Assembly (NCBI GenBank): GCA_023426245.1
Contig: JAFABB010000025.1
Location: forward strand, 124,001-188,000
Reading direction: 5' to 3'
Length of the DNA: 64,000 bases
Source of the DNA: Bacillota bacterium
GTDB taxonomy: Bacteria > Bacillota > UBA4882 > UBA8346
The position numbers and the translations under genes were made by a program. Of the stretch, positions 26,644 through 36,564 are shown one piece after another (positions within the stretch are counted from its first letter, which is position 1; each line of letters starts with the position of its first letter). The notes under the pieces were generated by a model that was not told the DNA's origin, ran no database searches, and saw only the letters and a list, made by a program, of their open reading frames with translations.

Positions 26644-27581
26644 TTCTTCCCATCTCCCTCATAGAACACCCATAATGTTGAACTCTTGAATATAAGTCCG
26701 GCAAAGACGGCCGTAACGATAAACAGGAACCAAGCCATAGCACATGCATACCCCATGTCCGAAAACATAAACGCCTTGCGATACAAATGCAATACATAGA
26801 AAAGGGAAGCGTTCGCAGGCCCACCATTGGTCATCAGATAAGGTTGGGTGAATGTTTGTAAACCGCCGATGATTCCAATCACAACATTATAAAATATAAC
26901 CGGGCTGGTTAAGGGTAAGATGACATGGCGGAAACGATGCCAGGCTTTACCTCCATCAATTGCCACAGCCTCCATCAATTCTTGGGGTATACCCTGAAGG
27001 CCCGCCAGGAAAATTACAATCGTATTTCCGATTCCCCAAATACTCATGATAATAAAACTGGGGATAACCGTATGCAGACCAAAAACCCATTCCCCGGGAG
27101 GCAAACTTAATTTTTGAAGCAGAAGATTAAAAAGGCCGAATTGCTTGTTATAAAGCCATAGCCATAATGCGGAAGTGACAGCAATGGGCAAAAGCGAAGG
27201 CATGTAGTAAACCGTCCTGAAAAAGCCCATAGCCCGCACTTTGGTATTTAGCAGCAAAGCGGCAAAAAAAGCTATCACAATTTGCAAAGGAATACCGATC
27301 ACCGTAAAATAGAGAGTAACCCATACGGATTGCCAAAATAGTTGGTCTTGAAACATGGCGGCATAGTTTTGTAAGCCAACAAAACTCGGAGGCATCAACA
27401 TATCCCAATGCCAGAAACTTGCCACTAAACTAAGCCCCAGAGGAAACAAAACCCATATCGAGAGCCCAAGAACAGCCGGACTAATCAACAACCAGCCCCA
27501 TAAATTTTGTTGTCTGGAACGGGAATTCCGTCTTCTCGCGGCTAAATCTCCTGATTTTAAGGCTTTCTGTTCTAAGCCCAT
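26640..27581 (-). CDS. sugar ABC transporter permease, MalF type (importer 2)
   Basis: A 313-residue CUT1 permease. First helix LWGWLLISPAVLGLSIWVLF, EAA loop LMEAVAIDGGKAWHRFRHVI and LMTNGGPANAS are diagnostic. A basic N-terminal tail (RRRNSRSRQQ) precedes helix 1. The chosen ATG has AAAGG with good spacing; earlier GTG and ATG codons in frame are possible. Separated from its binding protein by a terminator-like hairpin. Confidence 0.93.
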   Translation of the reverse strand: MGLEQKALKSGDLAARRRNSRSRQQNLWGWLLISPAVLGLSIWVLFPLGLSLVASFWHWDMLMPPSFVGLQNYAAMFQDQLFWQSVWVTLYFTVIGIPLQIVIAFFAALLLNTKVRAMGFFRTVYYMPSLLPIAVTSALWLWLYNKQFGLFNLLLQKLSLPPGEWVFGLHTVIPSFIIMSIWGIGNTIVIFLAGLQGIPQELMEAVAIDGGKAWHRFRHVILPLTSPVIFYNVVIGIIGGLQTFTQPYLMTNGGPANASLFYVLHLYRKAFMFSDMGYACAMAWFLFIVTAVFAGLIFKSSTLWVFYEGDGKK

Positions 27582-27614
27582 GGAATTCATCCTTTCATTC
27601 ACTCAGCCTTTTAG

Positions 27615-27650
27615 AAAAACTGAGACGTCACTTGGGGCGTCTCAGTTTTT
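27615..27650 (-). terminator. terminator-type hairpin inside importer-2 operon
   Basis: A 13-bp stem AAAAACTGAGACG/CGTCTCAGTTTTT flanked by T runs on both strands, between binding-protein and permease genes. Partial termination here would give more binding protein than permease. Confidence 0.8.
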
Positions 27651-27695
27651 TTTCACAAATCTCTAATCGTTCCGTTTATCCGCGTTATAAATTTC

Positions 27696-29045
27696 TTAAT
27701 AGTTCCCTTGGTTCAATTTTGCTTTTAAAACTTTTTCTTTCGCTGCTTTCATTGCTTGGGCAGCAGTTTTCTTTCCCAACCAAACCAATTCCAATTCCGG
27801 AGTAACAGCTTCGCCCCAAATTTGCGGATAATTTTTAATACGGGTCTCCGGGTTGATCCGGGCAACCTTCATAGAATCCACAACAGCTTCTTTAAAACCT
27901 GCCGGATGAACCGGATTGTCGAGCCATTTTTTCAAATCCGCAGGATCACTATACCAGGAAGCCTTGGTGGGCATCCACAAACCTGATGTATACAAATCTT
28001 GAGTCTTATCCGGAGTCAGCATCCATTTATGCAGTTCCCAAGCTTCTTTCGGATGTTTGGTCGATTTAAAAATAACCGAAGCGCCACTAACATATAACTG
28101 GGCCGGTTTTTTAAAGATTGGTAAGGCGCCTACTCCCAACGGAAATTTCATTTGGGCTAAATCAAGCAATTCCCATTGTCCAGTAACATAAAAACCAAGT
28201 TGACCGTTGGCCAGCATTACCGGTGGAGCAGGTAGTCCCGCTCCCGAAGTGGATGAAGGATTGGTATATGCAAATACATGTTCTTTATTGATTAAATCGC
28301 TGATTTTTTGGAAGACTTCGACCGCCTCCGGCTTATCCAGCAAAAATTGTTTTCCGTCCGGGGACATAAAATCACCGTTATTGCTCCATATTGCCGGAAG
28401 AAGCATTGCCGACCAGAGTTGATAACTTACTCCAAAGCGAGCGATTTGAGCAGGATCAAATCCATCTTCTCCGGGATGCTTGCCGGCTTTATCAACGGTA
28501 ATTTTCTTGCAATACTGAACAAATTGGTCCCAAGACCAACCTTTGGTATAATCGGTTGGCGGTAAAGGAACTCCGGCCTTTTGCAATACTTCCTTATTAT
28601 AGAAAAGTACCTGGCATTCAGCTGCTGTATAGGATCCAAAAATTTTATTTTTTACCTTCAGCCAAACTTGGGGTAAAACAGAATTTTCTAATTTATCCTT
28701 TTTAATATAAGGGCCGAGGTCGAGAAAAAGCCCATTACTGGCCCAATTACCATAATGTTCAGGCCTAAAATAACCAAGGTCGGGTAATTCTCCGGCCTGA
28801 GCTAAAGCTTTAATCTTAGCGGCATATTCGGCGCCGCTAATATCCCCCGGAATGTACATCGGTGAAACCGTGATGCCGGGGTGGGCGGTTTCAAAATCTT
28901 TAAAAGCAGCCTTCACTACTTTATCCTCTGCCGGGCTACCCCAAAAACAATAAGTTAATTTAACATTACTTGCGGCAAACATCGTAGGAGCAACTAAAAT
29001 TGCAATCAACAAAACGGTTAACAAAGCAATAAACCAACGTTTCAC
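27696..29045 (-). CDS. sugar-binding protein of ABC importer 2
   Basis: A 449-residue family-1 solute-binding protein. It is translated from GTG seven nt after GGAGGG; a much longer upstream frame lacks a ribosome site and would hide the signal peptide. The signal peptide is VKRWFIALLTVLLIAILVAP ending near MFAAS, without a lipobox cysteine. The mature part begins NVKLTYCFWGSPAED, typical for oligosaccharide binders. First gene of the operon with two permeases and GH127 copies c and b. Confidence 0.92.
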   Translation of the reverse strand: MKRWFIALLTVLLIAILVAPTMFAASNVKLTYCFWGSPAEDKVVKAAFKDFETAHPGITVSPMYIPGDISGAEYAAKIKALAQAGELPDLGYFRPEHYGNWASNGLFLDLGPYIKKDKLENSVLPQVWLKVKNKIFGSYTAAECQVLFYNKEVLQKAGVPLPPTDYTKGWSWDQFVQYCKKITVDKAGKHPGEDGFDPAQIARFGVSYQLWSAMLLPAIWSNNGDFMSPDGKQFLLDKPEAVEVFQKISDLINKEHVFAYTNPSSTSGAGLPAPPVMLANGQLGFYVTGQWELLDLAQMKFPLGVGALPIFKKPAQLYVSGASVIFKSTKHPKEAWELHKWMLTPDKTQDLYTSGLWMPTKASWYSDPADLKKWLDNPVHPAGFKEAVVDSMKVARINPETRIKNYPQIWGEAVTPELELVWLGKKTAAQAMKAAKEKVLKAKLNQGNY

Positions 29046-29674
29046 AATTCTTCCCTCCATTTTTCTTTTTTCCTTACTTTCTCCCCCTGCAGAAAGAATT
29101 AACTTGAGATATTTAAAATCACCCAAAGCCCTTTGTGGTGGCCTTCCACAAAAGAATCGTCTTGGATATGATCCAATGTTATTGAATTCTTGCATTCATG
29201 TTACATTTCTATTATAGCCGCAACTTTCAAGTTGTTCTATTACCTAAAAAATGATAATAAGTGACATATTCCGACTTAAGATAATCATCAAGCAAAACGA
29301 CTGAATATAGCTAAAATATAGTCGTAAAACATATGATATTGTCTTTCTGGTGCCGCATACCGACAGACTTGATTTGCAAGAGGATGTATCCATCAATGTG
29401 TTAAAATCCGACCCTTTGAATCAATGGAAGTGGCTGCCCCAAAAGTATTCAAAAACAACAAAATATACAACCTTTCCGTCAACGAATGACCAAACATTTA
29501 TTGTATACTCTATTGATGATTGCCCTTTTGCGCCAGCCACTTCGACCCATTTCAAAATCTATTGTCCTAAACAATCGGAAAGAAAACAATCATAATTTTG
29601 GTTAAGCTTTGACTTGGAAAGCCTTATGAAGCCTAGACCCAATTTATTATATTCATACCCGAAACAATCGATTT
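29046..29674. other. intergenic region upstream of importer 2
   Basis: The - strand shows a TATAAT box (29211-29216) about 165 bp before the binding-protein start. Next to it is an interrupted dyad CAACTT-TC-AAGTTG (29221-29234), a likely operator over the promoter. A second imperfect dyad (CGACT...AGTCG) lies near 29299-29325. Around 29390-29600 the - strand has protein-like stretches broken by stops, possibly an eroded gene. No intact gene is recognised. Confidence 0.4.
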
Positions 29675-31411
29675 TTAATTCACAAGTACTAAGGTCCAAA
29701 GATGATCCATTGTACCGCTGTCAGTCCATTGTATTGCCTGACCTCCGTCAATGGATGACATGTCTGAAACTCCTAAAACTTTGCCGCTATTCCGGTTCAC
29801 CAGCTTGTAAACACCGGATCCGGTATCGGTCATCGTCCAATCATGATCGGCCGTACCATTATCGCTCCATTGAATTACTTTGGCTCCATCGGAAGTTGAC
29901 ATATCAGTGACTCCCAAAACTTTTCCACTATTGGCATTGGTCAGCCGATAATAGCCATTCATTGAAGTAATCGTCCAATTGTGATCTGTTGTACCGTTAT
30001 CGCCCCATTGTACTGCACCTGCTCCATCGGAAGTCGACATGCCACTGATTCCCAGCACTTTTCCACTATTCAGATTTACGAGCTTATAGGTATGTCCACT
30101 GGAAACGGTTGTTGCGCTGGAGGCACAAGGAGTCAAATAAATACGATATCCGTATAAACTGCTGGCCCCCGTTACCGTCACTGTTATAGAACCGCTTGAA
30201 ACGGATTTAATACTTTGGGAAACAAGGGTCGGAGCGCTAACAGCAGTATCTTTATTGGGCCAAGCCACGGATTGAACAACCACACGGGCATACGAACCGA
30301 AGAAAGATGGAATACCATTAATCACCACATTCACCGTTCCGTCGTTATTCCCTCCAAAACAGATACTCGCATATTTTTCATTGGAATCTACGCACGCGAA
30401 ACCGTCTACATTGCTACTGGCATCATTTGGCGGCGTAACATTAACCATATTGCCGGACATTGCGCCATACCAATGATAAAACCACCATCCGCCCCCTTTG
30501 GCAGTATTACTGGCCAGCAGACTTCCTAATCTGCCGGGATAAGCGGTAAACCACCATGAAATGCAAGCGCTGTCAACCTTGTTACGTTCAAATTTCGCAA
30601 TAAAAGGCGCCGATGGACCGGGAGCTCCTTCATAATTATGATTGGTATTGCAATACTCATTAATACTGATCGGTTTTGCCGATATGCTTAAAGATGCTTC
30701 CAGCGAACGATAATCAGAAATATTTCCGGAAATAACTCCCGCTCCGCTGCCTAGTTCATGCCAACTGATTATATCCGGGAGGCAATTGTTATTTTTGCAA
30801 TATGTAAGAAATGTACTCATCATCGAATGATTATAATAACCTTCAGAAGGGCCGATAATTCTTGCGCTCGGATCCAGTGAACGAATTCGGTCATACGTCT
30901 GTTTCCATAATGTGTTATTAAAATCCCCATTACTGCTATTCCAGGTGTAAACCGGCTCGTTCCATATTTCATATCCGTAAAAATTTGTATATCCCGATGC
31001 TTTCTTATCATTGATAACGGAAGTAACTTTACTCAGCCAATCATTCATGTTCGTAAATGAATATGGCCAGTTTGGAAAGATATCTGCCAAACGGATCATA
31101 ACCTTAGCGGTCGGCGCCGCGTTTTGAAGTCTTCCGGCAACCGTGATAGCGGCCCCCGCAGGCTGTTGGTAACCAGTCCCCGCTCTTGCCGGATTTGTAA
31201 ATACGCTGGCATTTAATGGAGTTACTAAACCAGAGATATCAGCCGGAAGGGTTTCCGTAATTCCATACAAGGAGCCGCTGGCACAATGGGTTACACCCCT
31301 CAAAGTACTTGAAAGATTTATTGTAAGTGTCGAAGCTGCCGAAACCGGAAACATCCGTATCCCCAACAATATAGCCGCGATACATAGAAAAGTTCCTATA
31401 AGTCTTTTCAT
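29675..31411 (-). CDS. secreted clan GH-A glycosidase with ricin-type lectin domain
   Basis: A 578-residue secreted protein: a signal peptide (MKRLIGTFLCIAAILLGI...VSA), then a (beta/alpha)8 glycosidase-like domain at ~45-330, a beta-rich linker, and a C-terminal beta-trefoil of three repeats from ~435 (YKLVNLNSGKVLGISGMS and two similar). Catalytic acid/base and nucleophile are probably Glu152 (EIWNEP) and Glu252 (SINEYC), the clan-A arrangement seen in GH39 and relatives. The family is tentative. The lectin module should hold it on polysaccharide. It sits alone upstream of the importer-2 operon on the - strand. Confidence 0.75.
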   Translation of the reverse strand: MKRLIGTFLCIAAILLGIRMFPVSAASTLTINLSSTLRGVTHCASGSLYGITETLPADISGLVTPLNASVFTNPARAGTGYQQPAGAAITVAGRLQNAAPTAKVMIRLADIFPNWPYSFTNMNDWLSKVTSVINDKKASGYTNFYGYEIWNEPVYTWNSSNGDFNNTLWKQTYDRIRSLDPSARIIGPSEGYYNHSMMSTFLTYCKNNNCLPDIISWHELGSGAGVISGNISDYRSLEASLSISAKPISINEYCNTNHNYEGAPGPSAPFIAKFERNKVDSACISWWFTAYPGRLGSLLASNTAKGGGWWFYHWYGAMSGNMVNVTPPNDASSNVDGFACVDSNEKYASICFGGNNDGTVNVVINGIPSFFGSYARVVVQSVAWPNKDTAVSAPTLVSQSIKSVSSGSITVTVTGASSLYGYRIYLTPCASSATTVSSGHTYKLVNLNSGKVLGISGMSTSDGAGAVQWGDNGTTDHNWTITSMNGYYRLTNANSGKVLGVTDMSTSDGAKVIQWSDNGTADHDWTMTDTGSGVYKLVNRNSGKVLGVSDMSSIDGGQAIQWTDSGTMDHLWTLVLVN

Positions 31412-31699
31412 GTTTAACCCTCCTTTATTCTATTGTTTTTACCATAAACAAAGACTGCTACGAAACTGCCAAGAATTTAACCACCACTAGCTAAAAAGCC
31501 GATTTCCAAACCGAAGACAACCGTTTTGCTAAAGCATTCAGCAAAAGCCGAGGGTTTGAATCCCAATCGCTGAGACAATCAAAGCTTAACACCCCTGTTT
31601 AAACAATAATTTGACCGCGGCATTTTTTGTTAACAACAGGTTACGGTTCCATTATATCGTCTGGATTTTTCTATCATAGAGTCAAAAAGCAGACAAATA
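31412..31699. other. divergent intergenic region
   Basis: Non-coding region between the ricin-domain glycosidase and the AraC gene. No clear operator palindrome was seen. Confidence 0.4.
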
Positions 31700-31728
31700 A
31701 TGACATTTTCATACATTTATGTTATGCT
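31700..31728 (+). promoter_or_regulatory. sigma-A promoter of AraC regulator
   Basis: ATGACA, a 17-bp spacer and TATGCT, giving a start near 31735, about 28 nt before the AraC start codon. Confidence 0.5.
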
Positions 31729-31762
31729 ATGTATACTTGACATTTTAACAAAGGAGATAACC

Positions 31763-32653
31763 ATGCACTATCTTCTTTGCCCTTTTCATCCCTATCCCAA
31801 AGCAGATAATGGCGGCTGTGCGTTATTGTCTCCCGGCTGGATCCATCCTAGCCGGAAATTAGATTCATCAGTGATTATCGTAGGTCGTAAAGGAACCGTT
31901 TTATTGGAAGAGGAAGGAGAATTGCTGGAAGTCATTCCAAACCGTTTAATTCTATTAACCGCCGGGAAACTCCATAAAGGGGTGAGGCCTTTAGAGACCA
32001 ATGCTTCTTATTATTGGTTTCATTTTACACTTCAATCCACTGCTTTAACATTAACCAGCGAAGAAGTTGCTCCCATATTGAGTAATCCCCTTGTAATCCA
32101 ACAACGTTTGGCCGAAGCGGCTTTGATACCCCAGCAATTGAATTTAGCGGACAATGATTTTTTGTCTGTACTTTTCCGGGAATTATTGTGTGAGCAAGAA
32201 CGGCCCAGTTATACCAGACAGCGGCTTCAGTTAATATTTCAAAATCTCTTAATTGCAATTACCGAAGAAACTATTAAATCTTATCGTGTTCCGGAAAGCC
32301 TATCCGCAGCATCGAGTTTAGTATACGCTATCGTTACGGCTGTCAATACCAACCTCACCAATCTCAATCTTTCGGTAAAGTCTATCGCTGATGATTTAGA
32401 TTATAATCCCGATTATATCGGACGCCAATTTAGGGCTGTCATGGGTATTTCCATTGGAGAATACATTTTGCAGCAGCGTATGAAACTTGCCGAGGAATTA
32501 CTGCAAGAAAGCAATGAGACGATAACGAATATTGCAATCAAATGTGGTTTTTCATCCGTACGACACTTTTTACGCCAGTTTAAAAAAGAAAAAGGCCTCA
32601 CTCCTTCCGACCTTCGTCATCGGTATCAGGCCATGCATATTAATATTCATTGA
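31763..32653 (+). CDS. AraC-family transcriptional regulator
   Basis: A 296-residue regulator. The N-terminal ~150 residues form a cupin-like sugar-sensing domain (GTVLLEEEGELLEVIPNRLI), and the C-terminal ~100 residues contain two helix-turn-helix motifs, SVKSIADDLDYNPDYIGRQF and ITNIAIKCGFSSVRHFLRQF. The start ATG follows AAAGGAGATAACC; an in-frame extension upstream has none. It is flanked by a secreted glycosidase and the importer-3 operon, either of which could be its target. Confidence 0.92.
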   Translation: MHYLLCPFHPYPKADNGGCALLSPGWIHPSRKLDSSVIIVGRKGTVLLEEEGELLEVIPNRLILLTAGKLHKGVRPLETNASYYWFHFTLQSTALTLTSEEVAPILSNPLVIQQRLAEAALIPQQLNLADNDFLSVLFRELLCEQERPSYTRQRLQLIFQNLLIAITEETIKSYRVPESLSAASSLVYAIVTAVNTNLTNLNLSVKSIADDLDYNPDYIGRQFRAVMGISIGEYILQQRMKLAEELLQESNETITNIAIKCGFSSVRHFLRQFKKEKGLTPSDLRHRYQAMHINIH

Positions 32654-32761
32654 TTTAAGTTACAAAACTTCATTAAAAAGTCCGGGATTTGACAGCCGGG
32701 GGTCAGCCTCGTTTCTTAGCTCGGTAGTTTTTTCTCATTATGCTTTACCATCGGCAAAGCC

Positions 32762-33709
32762 TCATCTCGATAGAGCGAGGAAAAAATTTTTATTCCTGTC
32801 GCATAGCAGTTCTCCCTTGTCCAATTCCAGCTCGGCAACTTGAAGGGCCGATCTTCTGGAGCTATAGGGCATCGAAGCAAGCATTCCGCCTCTATCATCC
32901 CGGTATTCCTCAGGATGGACATGGTAAAAAATGTAGGCTTTTTCTCCGGCCACCAAAACATCTCCGTGGCAGGCATGGTTTGTATCATCGACTCTTTTGC
33001 CGGGGGCGGAAAGAATATTTTTTTGGCGGGCCCATCTTTGGCAATCGGATGAAGTATAGACTCCAAAGCCATTCCATGGATCAGTGATCATCCAATAGCG
33101 ATTTTGCCAGTAAAAGACATTCGGACCTTCATGAGGACAATCGGTTATGACCGGACCAATCCCTTGCCAATGAAATAAATCGACGCTATCAGCGGCATAG
33201 GTATGCGAATTATGGGCTTCATCCTTATACCACAGTCTCCATGTACCAGCTGGTAATTGACAAACGCAAGCATCAATCACATGGTCGGAGGATAAGGGTA
33301 AAATAGATTCAAATTGCCAATCCCACAAATTCTTGCTGGTATAATGAATAATATGGCGCTCGCCGGACCAATCCTCGACAATACCTTGAATATAACTCAC
33401 ATACATATGGTAAATGCCTTCATGCCACATAACCTCCGGAGCCCAAAAAGTATTTCTCCCATTTTCCAATTCTAAGCCTCTCAAAGTCCCCCGGTAAACC
33501 CAATTCTGGCCTCCGTCGCGTGAGGAGGCAATCCCGATGTCGGAACCATGAACCCAGGCAAATCCCTGGCAATCGACATTGGCACGCCTACTAGTATAAA
33601 GGATCCACCAGCTCTTTTCTTGGCGGTTCCGAATAATTGTCGGATCCGCAGCCCCGTCACAAATGGGATCCCGAAAAAGGGGGGCTTTGGGAGTTATTAA
33701 ACCGTTCAT
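32762..33709 (-). CDS. GH43-like beta-propeller glycosidase
   Basis: A 315-residue intracellular protein with the GH43/GH32-type propeller pattern. Candidate catalytic residues are Asp22 in GAADPTIIR, Asp146 in VIDACVC and Glu194 in PHEGPNVFY. NTFWAPEVMWHEGIYHMYVS is a typical blade. There is no signal peptide. The substrate is not determinable. It is the last gene of the importer-3 operon, so it probably acts on the sugar taken up there. Confidence 0.78.
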   Translation of the reverse strand: MNGLITPKAPLFRDPICDGAADPTIIRNRQEKSWWILYTSRRANVDCQGFAWVHGSDIGIASSRDGGQNWVYRGTLRGLELENGRNTFWAPEVMWHEGIYHMYVSYIQGIVEDWSGERHIIHYTSKNLWDWQFESILPLSSDHVIDACVCQLPAGTWRLWYKDEAHNSHTYAADSVDLFHWQGIGPVITDCPHEGPNVFYWQNRYWMITDPWNGFGVYTSSDCQRWARQKNILSAPGKRVDDTNHACHGDVLVAGEKAYIFYHVHPEEYRDDRGGMLASMPYSSRRSALQVAELELDKGELLCDRNKNFFLALSR

Positions 33710-33730
33710 AGTTTATCGCTTCTTTCCGAA

Positions 33731-34690
33731 TTACCATTGTAAAGCTTTTTTAGTCAAGATTCTTTCCATGAAAAACTGCCGGAATCGCTCATGTTCTACT
33801 TCCAGACCCACTTGAGCATTGGCTTTATTGTGGCTGCTATTCCACCAATTGGAATCCGTCATATTAAAAGTCATCCCCCTGGTATATTCGCCTTGTGTTT
33901 CAATAGCGATAGTCCTTGGGACCAATTTCACAAAATCTTGACGGATCACAGTTCCAACCGCTAAAGGATCATGAAGATACGGAAGATTTTGAGTATGCCC
34001 ACGCCATAACCCGATAGTCAGATACAAAAAATCGGTCAGTTCGGAACCTTCTCGCCGGAAATCGTCCAAGTTCTTCTTTGTCAAGCGGCATTTGCTGGTT
34101 ACATCCAGCCCGATGCCATGAATGGGTATCCCGGATTCAAAAACAACTTTGGCCGCTTCCGGATCGCATTGAATATTATACTCCACAACATTCGAAAAAT
34201 AAGCTCCTCCCATCAAAACCAACCGTTTTACTTTTGAAGCAACGATAGGAGCTTTTTGTAACATTGCGGCAATATTGGTAAGGGGACCGATTGCCACAAT
34301 GATGAGTTCGCCTTTTAACGATAAAGTCTTTTGAATCAAGAAATCGACTGCATCTCCAGGAGTTTCTGTGATTTCTTCTTCCATATCTTCGGTATATTGA
34401 CACGGTATTTCTGTGAAGTCAACTTTCATTAAAAATGGCGCCAGCCTCTGTTGATTCAATGGTTGACTAACCCCCGGCACAACCATAATGTCCTTTCTCC
34501 CGGCCAGACGTACTAATTTTTTCCCAATCCTGGCTTTTAAGAGGGTATTCTTAAATACGGTGGTAACTCCCACCAAATCAACTTCCGGTGAATTAAGTGC
34601 CAAAGTTAGCGCTAGAAGATCGTCGATATCATCTCCGATATCCGTATCGATAATAACCTTTTCTGGACACTTACCAAATGAATCCGGCAT
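33731..34690 (-). CDS. inosine-uridine-preferring nucleoside hydrolase family protein
   Basis: A 319-residue member of the IUNH family, which hydrolyses N-ribosides with a bound calcium. The N-terminal Asp cluster IIDTDIGDDIDD is the calcium/ribose site and LHDPLAVG is the C-terminal catalytic His-Asp element. Its place between sugar permeases and a GH43-like gene is unusual for nucleoside salvage, so the substrate may be another furanoside. The ATG is preferred over an adjacent TTG. Confidence 0.85.
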   Translation of the reverse strand: MPDSFGKCPEKVIIDTDIGDDIDDLLALTLALNSPEVDLVGVTTVFKNTLLKARIGKKLVRLAGRKDIMVVPGVSQPLNQQRLAPFLMKVDFTEIPCQYTEDMEEEITETPGDAVDFLIQKTLSLKGELIIVAIGPLTNIAAMLQKAPIVASKVKRLVLMGGAYFSNVVEYNIQCDPEAAKVVFESGIPIHGIGLDVTSKCRLTKKNLDDFRREGSELTDFLYLTIGLWRGHTQNLPYLHDPLAVGTVIRQDFVKLVPRTIAIETQGEYTRGMTFNMTDSNWWNSSHNKANAQVGLEVEHERFRQFFMERILTKKALQW

Positions 34691-34737
34691 CAAAAAAGAA
34701 ACCCCCTAAGCAAAATTGAGTTCTTTATTATCCTTTA

Positions 34738-35556
34738 TCACCCTTTAACGGCTCCTCGGGCCAAACCTTTGACAATTTGTTTCTGGGCGGCCATAAAAAA
34801 TAATACAATAGGAATTAAAACAATTGTGGCCATTGTTAAAAATGAAGGCCAGTCAACGCTGAATTGTCCTTTAGCCCGGAATATTTCAAGCACTAAAGTC
34901 CCCTTGGACCGGGTATTTAAAAACAAAAAGGGTACTAAAAAATCATTCCAAATCCACATCACATGGTAAATCATTGCAGTCACCAAAATCGGTTTTAGGA
35001 GTGGGAATATAATCCTCCAAAAAACTCCCCAGATACTGCAACCATCAATAATGGCTGCTTCCTCAAGTTCACGGGGCAAGGTTTTCATATAACCAACAAT
35101 GAGAAAAAATGAAAAAGTACATCCTGAGATATAAAATAAAACAACTCCATAAATCTGATCAATAAAATGAAACGCCCTCATAGTTTCGAACAATGGAATC
35201 AATGTTGCCTGAAAGGGAATCATAAATCCGGCCAGTAGATAATACATCACGATTTTATTAAATTTATTTTCCCGGAAAACGATGGGATAAGCCGCCATTG
35301 CTCCACATACTACGATTGCAACCGCTCCGAAACAAGTCAGGGTTAAAGTATTGAAAAAGCTCCGGACAATCGGAACAGTTTGAAATACTTGAATATAATT
35401 GGTAAGAATAATTTTTTTAGGCAGGCCAAGCGGATTATAAGCGCATTCCGAATAAGACTTTATCGTATTGATTATCATATAAAAAAATGGATATAAAAAC
35501 ATAATCCCGATTGGAGCCATTATCAGATCGAGAATCCAGGCTCTTTTTTTATTCAT
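34738..35556 (-). CDS. sugar ABC transporter permease, MalG type (importer 3)
   Basis: A 272-residue CUT1 permease with EAA loop ELEEAAIIDGCSIWGVFWRI and C-terminal VKGLARGAVKG. The start ATG after GGAGAAAATGCG overlaps the upstream permease stop (ATGA), implying coupled translation. Confidence 0.93.
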   Translation of the reverse strand: MNKKRAWILDLIMAPIGIMFLYPFFYMIINTIKSYSECAYNPLGLPKKIILTNYIQVFQTVPIVRSFFNTLTLTCFGAVAIVVCGAMAAYPIVFRENKFNKIVMYYLLAGFMIPFQATLIPLFETMRAFHFIDQIYGVVLFYISGCTFSFFLIVGYMKTLPRELEEAAIIDGCSIWGVFWRIIFPLLKPILVTAMIYHVMWIWNDFLVPFLFLNTRSKGTLVLEIFRAKGQFSVDWPSFLTMATIVLIPIVLFFMAAQKQIVKGLARGAVKG

Positions 35557-36443
35557 CGCATTTTCTCCTCCCTTTTCTGCATCACATTGACCTGGAAAAA
35601 GGTAAAGAGTAAAACAATCAAAAAAAAGATAATTGATATGGCTGTAGCCCGTCCATAATTGAGTTCACTGATGCCCCGTAATAAAATCACCTGTGTAATC
35701 GTATAAAGTGAGAAACCAGGACCGCCCTGGGTTAGAGCAAACGGTATTTCATAAACCTTTAATCCTCCTGTAATCAAAAACATGACGCTGATCGTCATTG
35801 CCGGGGCAAGCATCGGAAGAGTAATATAACGGATACGCTGCCAGCCGCCGGCTCCATCAATGGCGGCCGCTTCATATATATCGGCTGGTATCGATTGCAG
35901 GTAAGCCAAATATAACATGGCATGCCAGCCGCTACCCGCCCATACCGCGACAATAATCGAAGATATTTGAGCTAGTAATGGATCGGATAACCAAAAGACC
36001 GGTTTTATTTTTAAAATGCTTGTTAGAAAGAAATTAACCGCACCGGTGGAAGCCGGTGATAAAATAAAACCCCATATGTATCCTAGCAGCAATCCGCTGG
36101 GTATAGAAGGAAAGAAAAATATTGCTTTATGAATATTTTTGGTTTTAAAATTAGCGTCAAAAATTAAAGCGAGTGGGATGGCCAGCATAGTAACCACGGT
36201 CACCGTACAAATCGTAAAGAAAAGGGTATAGGATAATGAGGAAATCATCGCCTGATCACGAAAAACCCATAAATAGTTTTTGAATCCCACATACTTCAAA
36301 TGACGAGTCACTCCGTCAAAATTGGTAAAGCTATAAAAAAAGGTTTTCAGGAGTGGGAAAATAGTAAAGGTGGTATAAAAGCATAGTGCAGGTATTAAAA
36401 ATAATTCATATCTCATGGTTTGCCAAAATTGAGCCCGTTTCAT
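35553..36443 (-). CDS. sugar ABC transporter permease, MalF type (importer 3)
   Basis: A 296-residue CUT1 permease with EAA loop IYEAAAIDGAGGWQRIRYIT and ALTQGGPGFSLYT before the last helices. Hydrophobic first helix begins at about residue 13. It follows the binding-protein gene across a terminator-like hairpin. Confidence 0.93.
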   Translation of the reverse strand: MKRAQFWQTMRYELFLIPALCFYTTFTIFPLLKTFFYSFTNFDGVTRHLKYVGFKNYLWVFRDQAMISSLSYTLFFTICTVTVVTMLAIPLALIFDANFKTKNIHKAIFFFPSIPSGLLLGYIWGFILSPASTGAVNFFLTSILKIKPVFWLSDPLLAQISSIIVAVWAGSGWHAMLYLAYLQSIPADIYEAAAIDGAGGWQRIRYITLPMLAPAMTISVMFLITGGLKVYEIPFALTQGGPGFSLYTITQVILLRGISELNYGRATAISIIFFLIVLLFTFFQVNVMQKREEKMR

Positions 36444-36460
36444 CCAATCACCCCTAATAA

Positions 36461-36505
36461 AAAGAGGCTGTTTAAGGGATTATAAGACTTTTCAACAGCC
36501 TCTTT
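36461..36505 (-). terminator. terminator-type hairpin inside importer-3 operon
   Basis: A 12-bp stem AAAGAGGCTGTT/AACAGCCTCTTT followed by TTTTATTAG on the - strand, between the binding-protein and permease genes. Confidence 0.78.
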
Positions 36506-36564
36506 CTTACGTATACTCAAATTCTAAATTTTCTCACTGTAAAGATAGGCTATCTAAAAAAGAC

